Assembly: GCF_030704535.1 (NCBI RefSeq)
Contig: NC_081818.1
Location: forward strand, 4,104,501 to 4,168,500
Length of the DNA: 64,000 nt
DNA from: Vitis vinifera
Lineage: Eukaryota > Streptophyta > Magnoliopsida > Vitales > Vitaceae
Direction of reading: 5' to 3'
This document shows, one piece after another, positions 38,044 to 49,829 of the stretch; the stretch's first letter is position 1, and every line of letters starts with the position of its first letter. A program made the position numbers and the translations under genes. Under the pieces are notes generated by a model. It was not told the DNA's origin. It made no database searches and saw only the letters and a list, made by a program, of their open reading frames with translations.

Positions 38044-38238
38044 CGACTTGAGTATCCATTGATTTTCCTATTGATTGCCACGTCAGCTTTATTTTATTAG
38101 TAGAGACCCGACTTGAGTATCCATTGATTTTCCTATTGATTGCCACGTCAGCTTTATTTTATTAGTAGAGACCCGACTTGAGTATCCATTGATTTTCCTA
38201 TTGATTGCCACGTCAGCTTTATTTTATTAGTAGAGACC
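38044..38238. repeat. Three tandem copies of a 65-bp unit
   Basis: Units start at 38044, 38109 and 38174, each beginning CGACTTGAGTATCC and ending in TAGTAGAGACC, apparently identical. They lie just inside the right end of the LTR-like block. The sharing of TAGTAGAGACC with the copy at 12 kb shows the unit was once single-copy. Confidence 0.92.
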
Positions 38239-38516
38239 CGACTTCAGGGACTTAGAGGGGTGCTACAGTCTTTACCGTACCTTCCCGATAAGTAACCTGA
38301 CCCTCGAACCCGATTCGGTTTTTCACAAACCACCTTTTCCAAAATAAGGAGTTACACTTAAGATTTTTCTTTCTTATTTTGTTTACCCTTTAAAATTAAA
38401 ACAAAAATGAGTGACGACTCCAAATCATTTTTTCAAACAATGAAATCATTTCCAAAAGTAAAAAAATGAGTTTTGCCACTGAATGGGAACGCGTTAAGCG
38501 AAATGCGGGGTCCACA

Positions 38517-40380
38517 CCCAAACAAAGCTTTTATTTTTTCAAAAACTCAAAATAAGATATATAAGCTCATAACAAGTGATCTTAGGGTCTATTTTGAAAA
38601 TATTTTTAAAAATAATTTTTGAAAATATTTTTAAAAATAATTTTTGAAAATAGATCTTTAATATTTTGTAAAATAAAAGTTTGTTTTGAGGATTTCAAAT
38701 ATTGTTAACTTCTTTTCTTGGTTTTAAAAATAAATTTTATATGATGTGTTTTTAATTATTATTTGTATTTATATAATTTTTTTAAAAAATATTTAAAAAA
38801 AATACAAATAAAACATCCAATTAAAAGATATTTTTTTAAAACATCATATACATAAAAAAGAATAGAAAACTATTTTCTAATTTTTTATTTTGAAGAATAT
38901 GAAACCGTTTTAAAAAACAATTATCAAGATTTTAAGACAATCCTTGGAAAATGTTTCCAAAAAACATTTTTTTGTTTCTATTATTAAAATTTAAAAAATA
39001 TTGGTAAGAACATGTATGAAAATTATTCTCCGTGTTTTCAAATTTCTTCTCCTTATTGTTAAATTAATATTTTTGGGGAAGAATTTGAAGTTATTTCCTC
39101 TGTTTTCTACATTGTTAATTTTACGAAAAAACAAAAGAAAAAAGAAAAAAAAAAAAAAAAAGACACACAAAGAACCCACAAACCCCTAAACCTTCGAGAG
39201 ATGCATCATACAACAAATTAAACGAAATCTCCCAAACCTGTCAGTGTTGTAATCTAAACTTCACATTGATGGGGCAATTGGGATGGTAGGGAGGAGGGTA
39301 TGCTCGTGGAGTGTGCGAGGGGGAGAGAGGGAAGAGGGGGGAGGGAGAGAAAATGGAGGAGATGAAAAGGGTGTGTGAAAGCAAACATGATGAGAAGAGA
39401 GGGAGAGATATACTGTGAGAGGGGTGCGGAGGGGATTAGTGCAGAATATAAGAGAAAACAATCTTTATATTTAAAAATGGATACAAATTTTTAAAATTTT
39501 AAATTATAAAAATTATTTTAAAAACGGATATAAATCTTTTATCTAAAAATGATTTATATTTACAATATTAGGGTGATCAAAGAAAATATAGTTTTTTTTT
39601 TTTTTAAAAAAAAGAAAATTGCTTTTGGGGTTTTAAAAAAAATATAAAAAAGTTTTTTAAAATTCAGTTTTTAAAGATAATTTTACTTTTTAAAATATAA
39701 AAAAATTGTTTTTGAGAATCAATTTCAGAGAACACTTTTTAGTGACTCATATTCTTTTTTTCAAGGCTCAACATAATTTTGAGTGTGTTTAAAAATAATT
39801 ATAAAAAATATTTTTAATACTTAAAAAATAAAAAATTTCAAATATTAAAAATATTAAAAGTGTTTCTTAAAATTACCATCAAATATATTTTTATTTAATG
39901 GTGATTTTAAAAAACGTTTTTAACTTTTTTTTAAATATTCGATTCCGTAAGAAACCAATTCACAAATCAAAGCCCCACTTCAGCGTAGACTCTATCTCAA
40001 CTGCTCATCCCGTGTCACAAGTCAAAACCCCACAAAGCACATCACGGACTCTCTGCACTTGCCAACACACGATCTGGAATTTATTTGAAACCTTGTCTGA
40101 CGTATCATTTTATTTATTTTGTTTTTATATTAAAAAATAAAGTGGTTTTCTTATGATCGTGACTCCTCACTAACCCTTAATAATCAAAGTTGGTAGAAGG
40201 TAGCCATCGCCATTCATGGTCTGTGTTAAAGAGTCATGACAATATATGGTATTGAGTAGCTTTGGCACGTTGAAAAAGTTGCAAAGCATTAGATCTAGAG
40301 GCAAATTGAATAAATATATTAGTTTTTACTAATAAATTAAATGGGTAGCTTTTTATTTTATCTTTCCTTTTAAGAGCTGT
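38517..40380. other. AT-rich spacer with MITE-like words, no gene
   Basis: TTGAAAATATTTTTAAAAAT repeats near 38595-38650, and GTGTGTTTAAAAATAAT-type words near 39780 suggest small MITE relics. A purine-rich GGGAGAGAGGG stretch lies at 39290-39430. No protein or RNA gene recognised. Confidence 0.45.
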
Positions 40381-40382
40381 TT

Positions 40383-40930
40383 GATTAGGGATGATAATGG
40401 GATGAGTTCGGGATGGGTCACCCCCATCCCAACCCCATTTCGTTTATTCGAAACAATTCTCATTCCCGTTTCATTTAAAAAATTAAATGGGGTAGGGTAG
40501 ACAGGTATGATAAATTCTCATACCCACCCGTTTAACTTTTTTTTTTTTGAATTTTATTTTTTTTAAAATTATTTTAAAAATTTTTAATTACATTAAAATA
40601 AATATATTTTATAAATAATTAAATTATTATATTTTTATAACTTATTTTATTAAAAATATTTTATTATCTATATATAAAAAATAGTAAAATAAAAATTAAA
40701 TTAAATTAAATTAATTTTAAATTTTAAATTAAATTAAATTTTATATATAATCGGGGCAGGGGCGGGAGCGGGGGCGGGGCGGGGGCGGGGGCGGGGGCGG
40801 GGTGGGGTGGGGTGGGGTGAGGCAATACCTGAACCTGTCCTGGGTTTTTAAAAAAATTCTCAAACTCGTTTATTAAAATTAAACCTCGTTTCATTAGGGG
40901 CGGAGCGAGTACCCGATTATTTCATGCTTC
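40383..40930. repeat. GC-contrasting repeat with G-rich core
   Basis: A unit flanked by GGGATGGG/CCCCATCCC words on the left and a CGGAGCGAGTACCCG word on the right encloses an AT-rich stretch and, at 40753-40822, a run of GGGGC/GGGGT repeats. The G-rich strand is plus. It could form G-quadruplexes. It resembles other G-rich words at 7980-8160. Confidence 0.7.
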
Positions 40931-41375
40931 TTTCATATCTAATGGATTGTTGCTCCGATAGGCTTGCGGCTTTTACATTGATATTGAGATAATCTCTGTA
41001 AGTGGTTTTCCACGTTTGTCTTATATATGTCCGTTATGCTGATTGAAAAGTCTATTTGGTGTCTCTAGCTACACCAATTGAAAAGTTGTTGATTTATGAA
41101 ATCTATACTAATTCTCTCATAGAGCAAATCAAGAAGGAAAAATTGATTTGATTAAATCAATCAGAGTAAGACCTCAAAAAATATAGTTTGGGATATCTTC
41201 TTTGGACATAATTTTGTGGACTATCAATTTACCCTCCCTATTAGTAGTTTTGTAACAAAAATATTAATCACAAGGTGTAACTCAATTGCATAGGTAAACT
41301 TTTACTCTATTTCTTCAAGTCAGGACACAATCAACAAAAGTTCCATTTACTCCCACAGAGCATGAAAAGTTTATT
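40931..41375. other. Downstream flank of transporter gene 4
   Basis: Presumed 3' UTR and terminator area of gene 4; otherwise ordinary AT-rich DNA with no reading frame of interest. Confidence 0.5.
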
Positions 41376-44300
41376 TTAGCGGAGAAAATGAGTCATTGAT
41401 GCTTGTATTTCTTCAAGCTTTCGTCCCTTGGTCTCTGGTACCAGCTTTGCAGTGAATAGAACAGTGGAACCCGATATTATAGAGTAAAAGAAGAATGTTC
41501 CTGAAGCAGTCCAGCCATGAAAAGGACCAATAGCTTTCATGTCTATCAATGGAAAATTTCAAGAAAGAGAGAAAGAAAGAGAGGGTTACCCGTGGAGCTC
41601 CAATCAAACATGTAGTTAAAAGTGTAAGTCACAACCCAAGAAAAGAACCAGTTGGAGAAGATCACTAGGCTGCCTGCCACGCCCTTTATGTTTATGGGAT
41701 ATATCTGAAATTAATGGAAATCCATACATCAATATCAGCTATAGTTATAAACCTGAGGGCAAATAACTAAGTATGTAGTTGCATGACAAATCTTCAGTGA
41801 AGGAAGTTTGAAGTTCACAAACAATAATTAAGTTATACCTCTGCCATGATCAGCCATGGTAGTCCTGCCATGCCCAATGAATTAGTTGCTGAATAAGTCT
41901 GATTGCAGAATTATGCAGCCGGTCAACATGCAACCCAATTTTATCGATTACTCTTAGCTAAACCCTCAAAAAATAATGCAGGTATTGATCATTTTAACCA
42001 AAATAGGATTCAAATGGAAGAAACCAGAAGGGTTTATTTTCTTTGGTTACAAGGGGCTCTGGCCAAGGGCAAGTGCTTAAACTATGTGAAGATTATGGAG
42101 CATGAAAAGCCTTACACAAGGACCTTCAAAGTTCTATAAGAACCTGTTTGGTAATGATTGTATGAAGCATTGCTTGAAATTAATTTTTTTCAAAAGAATT
42201 GCTTTCAAGTACTAGAAAGACTAGAAATTTTTGCTACAATCATTGCCAAACAAGCTCTAAGAGACACCATGCCCCTTAGCTCCAATCCTATTTGATAGGC
42301 AATCTGAAAGAGAGGGCAAAATTTTAGTCAAAGAATGGTTTTTATGTTAAGTTGCATTACCAATAGGCCTATGAGCACCACTATTGGAGTGACCTCCTTC
42401 AACTGGTTCAGGTCCTGGATGTACACAAAAGAAAAGTGAAACTAGAAACAAGGAAAATAAATAATATGGTAGTTAAATGTTCTTGTAGACGAGACCTGCA
42501 ATAAGAATGAAAATCCTATAAGCAAGCTACTCAACCCCATTCCAGCTGCAGAAACCTACAGGAATTGGCAAATTAGCTATGGAATTGTTCAACAACAACA
42601 TTACAAACTTCAGAACAGATTCCTCATCCTTACCATTAGAAGTGGCCGTCTTCCTGATTTGTCTATTAAGACTACACTCACAGCAGTAACTGGAATCTGC
42701 AGAACAATATTTGCATGTCTAAGAAAAACATTAAGCCGAGTCCTAAATCCAAATTACAGTTAAATAAGAGTCAAGAACCTGGAGAATAGCTATTGCTCTA
42801 CTCCCAAAAGTAGTTGAAAAATCTGTCACAAACACCAGATTGATAACATTGGTCATCGAAGATCTATTTTGTTTCCCTTTTAATTATATGAAGGAACACT
42901 AAAGGTCCTTGATTTACCAGCTGACTCCAAGATGGAACTCATAAAGCATGCGATTGCAGTGACCCCTGAAAATTGTGTCAGCACCATCAAGCCAACTCCA
43001 ACCTAAACCAGTTAGATTATCTGTAAATCACCTGACAAGTAATTAAAAGGAAAGATGCCAAACTAAAAACAAATTTTTAAGGCTTTACAATGAGTGAATG
43101 AGCGTATCTCCTCTGGAACACGTCTAGAATTGTAGCTTTTGGGAACTGCAGAAAGATTTTTGTATACTCCTGTAAAACAAATTGACCCAGTCTCACTTCT
43201 TCCAGTTGAGGTCCAAAGAAAAGAAAAAGCAATTTTCTGAGAAGTTACAATGATGTCTGCTGCTTCTTGAGTAATGTCAGCTCTCTCTCCCCTTAGCCTC
43301 CCCAAAGAAGCTTCTAGCTCTTTCTCTCGACCAACCTTAGCCTGCAGAGAATTTCACTAGACTATTTAATCTTTGCCTCAGACTAAATCATTTTTTTTTC
43401 TTATACAACACTAGAACAGCATATAGAGAACTTATAAATTAATTGCACTCACCAACCATCTTGGAGACTCTGGAACTAAGAATAAACCTATGGCCTGTAA
43501 TACACATGGAACAGCTCCTGCAAATGAAATGAAATAGAAGTTACTTCAATGAAACTCCCTTGGTTTAATTACAAACTAGAAGACTACTAAGAAGTTACCA
43601 ATAATAGCCAAGGTGCGCCAGGAAACAACTGTTCCAACGAAAAAAATCATTGAAAAGCCACAACACATCATCAACTGCATTATATTGGCAATACATAAGC
43701 ACATGGTAAACAGATGGAGTTAGTTCTTTGATCCAAGTATATGACTAGTTTGATTACCGAACTAGCTGATGTAAATCCTCCCCGAATATTCGTGGGTGCT
43801 ATTTCTGAGATATAAACTGCTGCCTTTATAGTAATGGTCAGGATTGTTAAGTAATGTGACAGATAACATGAATAGGTAACTGAAATATGAACTACACACC
43901 ACACTACACTTACAACATAAGAAATAAGCCCAACCCCAAATCCTGTTGCTAATCTTCCAAAGTCGAGCCACCAATAATCCTTGGCAAATGCTATTAATAG
44001 CCACCCCATGATGCAGAAGATATCTGCAAACCACATTGTCTGCCTTGCCAAATCAACCAAAATTGATAAGAGTTGAAGACCAGCTTGATAGAGTTTCTAG
44101 AATTGGAACTTTCTCATTAGGCAGGGTCTATGACTTACACCTCTCCGGCCAATAAGATCTGCTGTCGTCCCACTTATCAATGCACCCACTATTCCTCCCA
44201 CTGTCCATAATGAACCAAAAACTGAATACTGAAAAATAAGAAACAGAATCGGTAAAGCCAGCCACCCCTTATTGATTAGAACCCTGAGCATCTGAAAAAG

Positions 44301-44826
44301 CCATGCAGCCACGCCCCATGTTACAGATTGATTCAGTTATGGAGATTTCCCATGATTTCTCATAATATAAGGATCTTTGCAAGGTTCATTTATCATTTGT
44401 CTATAGATGACCTTTTGGTAATTCTTGTTTATCCTTACCTCAGCCAGAGAGAGGCCTAGATCTTCCATGATTCCAGACTCAGCAGGTGATGAATATCCAG
44501 CCTACAAAGCAATCAGCTGATTATGACTAGCATGTATTTCTTGAATCATCACTGGCAAATGTTGTAAGGAAATCAAATGAAATAGTAAGCTGACTTCTTG
44601 GTAACTCTCTACCGTCTACCAGAACAATATCCTTTTCTATCCTATTGTTTCAAGCCAAGGCTTTACTCATTATATACCCAGTCTAATTGTATCCTAATTA
44701 TATTGGAGAGCCCAAAGGTTACAAGACCTTCCTATTTCATCCCACAACCTTTGAATTTCAACAAAATTATTGGGAAGTATATTTGTTGATTTGACCAATA
44801 AAAATATCTGTACTGTCATTTTAATT

Positions 44827-44861
<35 letters not shown>

Positions 44862-45418
44862 GAGTAAAGTATACAATGATTAATGAGAGACATAAAAGAC
44901 AATAATAGAAAGACCAAAAAAGTTGAAATGATAAGGAAAATGAAATTATAGAAAGGAAGAAAAGATAAAATGAATATTGAAAAAAAAAAAAGAAAGGACA
45001 AAATGAATATTGAAAAAGATGGTTTTTTTTTTTCTTTGTCGCTTGGTCTTCTAATAATTTGTAAGATATTTTTACACCATTATGACCATCTTCTCCAGGA
45101 AGTGGCCGGTTGAAACAATCTCTCAAAGAAAAAAAGAAGAATTGAAAGAAAAGAATAGTATAAGGCTCTGCGCAAAGATACGAGGGCATAAGTCTTAACC
45201 GGAAGGGAAGATAGGCCATGAATTGTACTTACAGCACACCCCGTATTGAAGGAGCCGCAGGCCGCCACCACTGTGCTGATAATAACAACAGCTGTGACTG
45301 GGGAGGAACCACCATCGACACCACCTGGGCCAATACAATGGTAGTAGTTCGTGACACTTTCTTGATCAACAAGAAGAGAGCTTCTTACAAGGACTTCTTC
45401 ATAGTTCCTCCTCTCCAT
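41376..45418 (-). CDS. ERD6-like sugar transporter, gene 4 (17 exons, 483 aa)
   Basis: Exons: 45233-45418, 44439-44501, 44139-44228, 43914-44039 (equals exons 4 and 5 of the others), 43758-43823, 43599-43674, 43453-43517, 43249-43341, 43089-43169, 42918-43002, 42779-42822, 42634-42696, 42496-42555, 42361-42414, 41839-41898, 41590-41704, 41376-41500. The frame stays open throughout. The intron between exons 4 and 5 is missing exactly at the splice junction. TM7 motif reads TQFSGVT (about 291-297) where genes 1/2 have QQFGGSN, and the following YY is CF. PESPRWL and PETKG are kept. The C-terminus is THFLR. Closest to gene 3, with the same long exon 1 and N-terminus (RSSLLVDQE). Confidence 0.93.
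42142..42256. mobile_element. hAT-like MITE in gene 4 intron, about 115 bp
   Basis: Left end ACCTGTTTGGTAATGATTGT and right end (reversed) AGCTTGTTTGGCAATGATTG form terminal inverted repeats of about 21 bp. The flanking 8-mers CTATAAGA and CTAAGAGA look like a decayed 8-bp target duplication. It has no coding capacity. It lies in the intron between exons 15 and 16 (42361-42414 and 41839-41898); the matching intron of gene 3 lacks it. Confidence 0.7.
44828..44862. repeat. (TTA)n microsatellite in gene 4 intron 1
   Basis: A run of about eleven ATT/TTA trinucleotides lies in the long first intron of transporter gene 4. Confidence 0.9.
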
Positions 45419-45758
45419 ATCCTACTATTCTTGGAAAATTGTAGAAGAAATTAAGAAGAAAGCAGTAGAATTGGGAGAAGGGAGTAGCTTTGCAATGGAT
45501 TAATAGAGTGGTTTGGTGAGAATGGAAGCTAGACGCTTTGGGAAGAGTAGCTTCAATTATTGAATTTGCATTAGTATGTATAGTTAGTTGATAGGATTAA
45601 AATATGGTGGATTAAAATATAATGGATAATGGCCCACATGATTTTTGGGCACAGCGAAAAGGGTGGGAATGGGCATTGGAAGAGATTCTCGTTTTAAAAG
45701 AAAATTATTTTAAAAAAATTTATTAAAAAAATAGTTATTTAAAAAATAAATTCAAGAA
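45419..45758. promoter_or_regulatory. Upstream region of transporter gene 4
   Basis: Presumed promoter and 5' UTR of gene 4, bounded on the right by retrotransposon DNA. No clear TATA element or coding sequence. A TATA-like AAATATAATGG lies near 45615. Confidence 0.4.
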
Positions 45759-48700
45759 TATTGTAAACGCAAGGTGAATGTCACCACTTAAAGTCCCATT
45801 GTATTAAAACAACATAATTATAAGTCTTCCATTAATACTTTTCATTCATATGAGTAAATGGAAGCATTAAAGTAAGACTTTTGTGATGCTTATAAAAGGC
45901 CTCCCATCTCTTGTACAAAGGATATTGGAGTAAGAGGAAACTCTCTCCCAATTCTCTTCTCTGATTCCCTCCTCCCCATTATATATTGAGAGTAATATAT
46001 ATTTCTCCACTTTTCTTTGCATTGTGTTTGTTCTCATTTTATAATATATTATCAGTATAAATTACTTTGAAGGCAATTCTCTAATCTCAAAATTAAGGTT
46101 GTTTACTTAAAATAAATTTTGTATATTTATATTAGTATTGATTTTGTTCATTTAAATTATGTTATATATTATCAGAAGTTATAAGTAAATTATTTGATTT
46201 TGATTATAATAAAAAACTATATTAATTTTATCAATTTATTATAATTGATTCTAATAATAATATTTTTTTTTTCATATATCTAAAGTTCTTTGATAATGTC
46301 GAATATCACAAAACTCGAATTTATGACACTTGACATTTTAGGAATGAACTATTTATCTTGAATCCTTAATGTTGAAATACATTTTGATGGAATGAGTCTT
46401 GGAGATACAATGGAAGAAGGAAACCAAGCATCTTGACAAGATCGCGTAAAAGCACTAATTTTCCTTCATCATCATCTCCATGAAGATTTATAAAGTGAAT
46501 ATCTTATAGTAAAGGATCCTTTTACTTTACGGAGTGATTTGAAGGAAAGATATGATCATGAGAAAAATGTGATTCTCCTAAAAGCTTGATATGATTGAAT
46601 GCACTTGAGCTTGCAAGATTTTAAAACTGTTAGTGAATACAACTTCATATTGTTCAAAATTAGCTCTCAATTAAAGTTATTGGGAGAAAAAAAATCATAG
46701 AAGAAGACATTAGAAAAAAACTTTTACTACATTTCATGCTTCGAATGTGTTCATGTAGTAATAGTATCAAGAGTGTAGATTTACAAAATACTCCGAATTA
46801 ATATCATGTTTTTTTTTAATTTCTAAACAAAATAATGAGCTTTTAATGAGAAATCCCCAATTTCATCTAATTAGATCTGAACCATTCCCTAAAGTGAACA
46901 CAATATCAACCCAAACTCATGGACAAAGGCAAGGATGTGGTCATGGTCATGGACATGTATGCATGCTACAACTTTAATCTGTATTCGGCCTACAACTTAC
47001 AATGAATACTCCCTTTCACAACTCGTACTTGGAAAACAACCAAATATCTCACTTATGAATTTTTAGTCATGCAGTATATGTACCAATTGCACCTACACAA
47101 CGCACTAAAATGGGTCTCCAACAAAGACTTGAGATTTATGTAAGTTTTGGTTCTCCGTCTATCATAGATATCTTGAACCCTTGATAAGAGATGTTTTTAC
47201 AACCCACTTTGTGGATTGTCATTTTAATGAGGGTGTTTTCCCACCATTAGGGGGAGAAAAGTTGATTCCAGAAAAACGAGAAGAAATTACTTAGAATGCA
47301 TCTACCATGTCTTTTCTTGATCCTTGTACAAATCCATCTAAACTAGTAGTTCAAATGATCGTTCATTTGTAAAATCTTGTAAACCAATTACTATATGCAT
47401 TCATTGATATAAAGAAAGTGACAAAGTCACATATTGATAACCCGACTCTTGGTAGCTTGGCATGTAAGGGTATCAACAAAATTTATACCTAAGGTCCTTA
47501 CACTAAAGTAACAAAGCTACTGTAGCATAGTGGCTCTAGGATCGAACACTGGGAAGGGTTTTTACTTTAACTGGTGAAGTTCGGAGGATGGAGTGAACTT
47601 TTCTTAATAAAAATTAGGTTAAGATGAAAACATAAAAAGATAAAGGTGTTGTAAACTAAACTAACATGAAAATAGGTTAAAAGATGGAAAAAGAAGTTTC
47701 TCAAAGCTTTGGATAGCCATGCTTAACTCACTGTGTAAAAATGGAGATTTTGGGACTTTTCACCTCGAGTTGGGGAAGCAACTAAGGTGATGCTTACTTC
47801 CCGAACCGGTATGAGTTTAACAACTGAGTTTTAGTCCTTGAAAACTTACAAAAAGGGTAGCTGAACCTCATAAATGCCCTTTTAATGATATAGGTCATCT
47901 CCTCGACTTGCAATACAATGGCTCATAGGAGATAACTAATGAACGTCAGTGGATCTAACAATAAGAATCCACTGAGACCAAAAGGTTATCAAGTATTGGC
48001 CATTCAAAGCAAGTCAGAGGGATTAAAAGCTTTACTTTGAATGAAAACATTTATGATGCTCAGCTACTTACATTCATGGCTTGGAAATCTCCATCCTGAC
48101 ACGGGAGCTTCACATGGCATCCATTACTTCAAGAAACTAAAAGGTTTTAGCCTCTCATCCTTGGGGATTTCATCCTCCAAGGATGTTTGGCTACTAAGAA
48201 AATGAGAAAGAAAAGAGAAAAGAAGCTTCTGAACAAAAGTGCTCTTATAACTTATAAAGTTACAGGTTACAAGATTAGATATGTTTGAGGCTCTTCACCT
48301 CTCTTTAAAGACAATAACAAGCTAAATTACAAGAGCTATTACAAAAGAAACCTATTCATTGGTTGATTACAAGGGTAAAATAGGTATTTACAAAGCTAAA
48401 AATCAAGCAAAATATCTTGGAGAACCGGCAGTGGAATAACATCAACAACGTCTCAAAACAGGGGATTCAAAGGAATTTCGCAATGTGCCTAAATCCACCT
48501 TGCGAAATTTCGCAAGGGGGTTCTTCATGGTGCAAAGTGGCCAAATTTCGCACCATGAAGAAAATCTCCTTGCGAAATTTTCACAAGGTGAAATTCACCT
48601 TGCGAAATTGGTCATTTGACATGATGCAGTTGTCTTCCGAATGTCATATCTTCCTTATTTCAGCTCCAAATCATACACGGTTTGAAGCGTTGGATTCTTG

Positions 48701-49650
48701 ACTTCCTAAGATTTCAAATGGTATATATCATGCAAAAAATGGACTTCAGGAAGTGCTTCAAAAGTGCGAAAGAAGACTGCAGCTGTTTTCTTCACTCTGT
48801 TTTCCTCTTCTCCATTGCTTGTGCTCGTGTTTCCACTTGAAATTCAAGCCTGTAATTGTCCAAAATCCTTGCTTAACTCGCCCAAATAGCTCCTCCATCA
48901 ATTGGCATGCTTGAATTGGTTCATAAGCTAATAAAAACATGTAAACTTGCCACAAAATGGTTAAAACCAATTACTAAGGACCTTAATGAATTAATTGGGT
49001 TAAATGAATATGATTACTACTTAAAGGTGCTTAAAACCATTATAATTAGATCTACAAAATAGCACTTTTTGGTAGTAATCACATATCCTTGATACAAATA
49101 CTTCAGCACGGATTGATATCCATGTAGGGCAATTAACAAATAAATCTAAGATATGCTTGAAGTGTGATAAACTTGTTAGCTTAAAGGATGTAACTCCCTA
49201 GAAAAAGAGAACACTAGGAAGACTTGGCATTCTAGAAGAGGTAATCAAAATGAATGATCATTCTAAAATTGATAAATCTATAGCCCTCGAAAACGCACAA
49301 ATAAGTAGAAAGCCCCTGAAGAGACACATATTAAACGATAAGCCCCTAAAGAGGCACATATTAAACAAGAAACCCCTGAAGAGGTACGAATAGAACAAAT
49401 AGTCTCTAAAAAGCACAAGTACCTGAAAATTGTGAGATCTCAGTAAGTTATGTACACATCAAAGTTAAACTCGTTAACAAAATGAAAAACTTTTGGACCC
49501 ATAGTCCAAACGCCTGGATATGTAAAGCTTGTTATGTACAAATGAGTATTTGTACGAAAACACAATGAGAATAATGAGATCATAAGATATAAAGCACAAT
49601 TAGTAGTATAAGGTTTCTCACAGATACCTGGTATTAACAATTCGTCATCA
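45759..49650 (+). mobile_element. Ty1/copia remnant, interrupted by a solo LTR
   Basis: The left part (about 45759-46060) has LTR character: it opens TGTAAACGCAAGG, has a TATAAAAGG box near 45892 and a CT-rich leader. Gag follows with an LEFMTLDILGMNYLS reading near 46317-46365 and HFDGMSLGDTMEEGNQA near 46382-46430. Near 47110 the reading resumes at the end of integrase (MGLQQRLEIYVSF, SPSII, then EKLIPEKREEIT); most of pol between is deleted. After the inserted LTR (47435-49081) come RIDIH/VGQLTNKSK, RTLGRLGILEEV and a start of reverse transcriptase (NNEIIRYKAQLV, GFSQIPGI). Stops are frequent, so it is inactive. Confidence 0.75.
47435..49081. mobile_element. Solo LTR A, 1647 bp, with 5-bp TSD
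   Basis: It begins TGATAACCC and ends GTAGTAATCA (TG...CA) and is flanked on both sides by CATAT (47430-47434 and 49082-49086). Removing it restores the copia reading across the site. Its body shares the words CAACAAAATTTATACCT, TAGTGGCTCTAGG and AGCACTTTTT with solo LTR B at 55125-57020, in the same orientation. It contains several TTGCGAAATTTCGCAA-like palindromes near 48470-48610. No internal retroelement coding sequence is present. Confidence 0.85.
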
Positions 49651-49829
49651 CCTTAACCTTTTTAGGGGTAAAGAGTCAAAGTTCTCATGGTTGGGAAAAA
49701 CGACTTTCAACATTAAAGGACTTTGGGGATAAGTCCCCTTACTCTGTTGTTGATGCCAACTCTAGCACTAACTCACACCTTGGATCACCAACTAAGATTT
49801 CGAAGGAGGACAACTCCTCTAACCATTTT

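Larger units (their letters stand above)
34500..38516 (+). mobile_element. Non-autonomous retroelement-like region, copy 2
   Basis: A single block of repeat-like DNA ending at 38516 in TCCACA, with the same right-end landmarks as the inverted copy at 11893-12200. It contains a captured host-gene fragment (35290-35660), a long T/A-rich body with degenerate repeats (36340-37420) and three 65-bp tandem copies (38044-38238). No gag or pol was recognised. The left end and a second LTR were not found, so the start given is only where the character of the sequence changes. Confidence 0.45.

Noticed and set aside
34500-38516. Complete LTR retrotransposon with two LTRs
   Set aside because: Only the right-end block and LTR-like character were found; no paired LTR, TG start or target duplication could be matched by eye.
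44821-45219. 132-aa minus frame ending in poly-Asn
   Set aside because: It is translation of the (TTA)n microsatellite and intron 1 of transporter gene 4.
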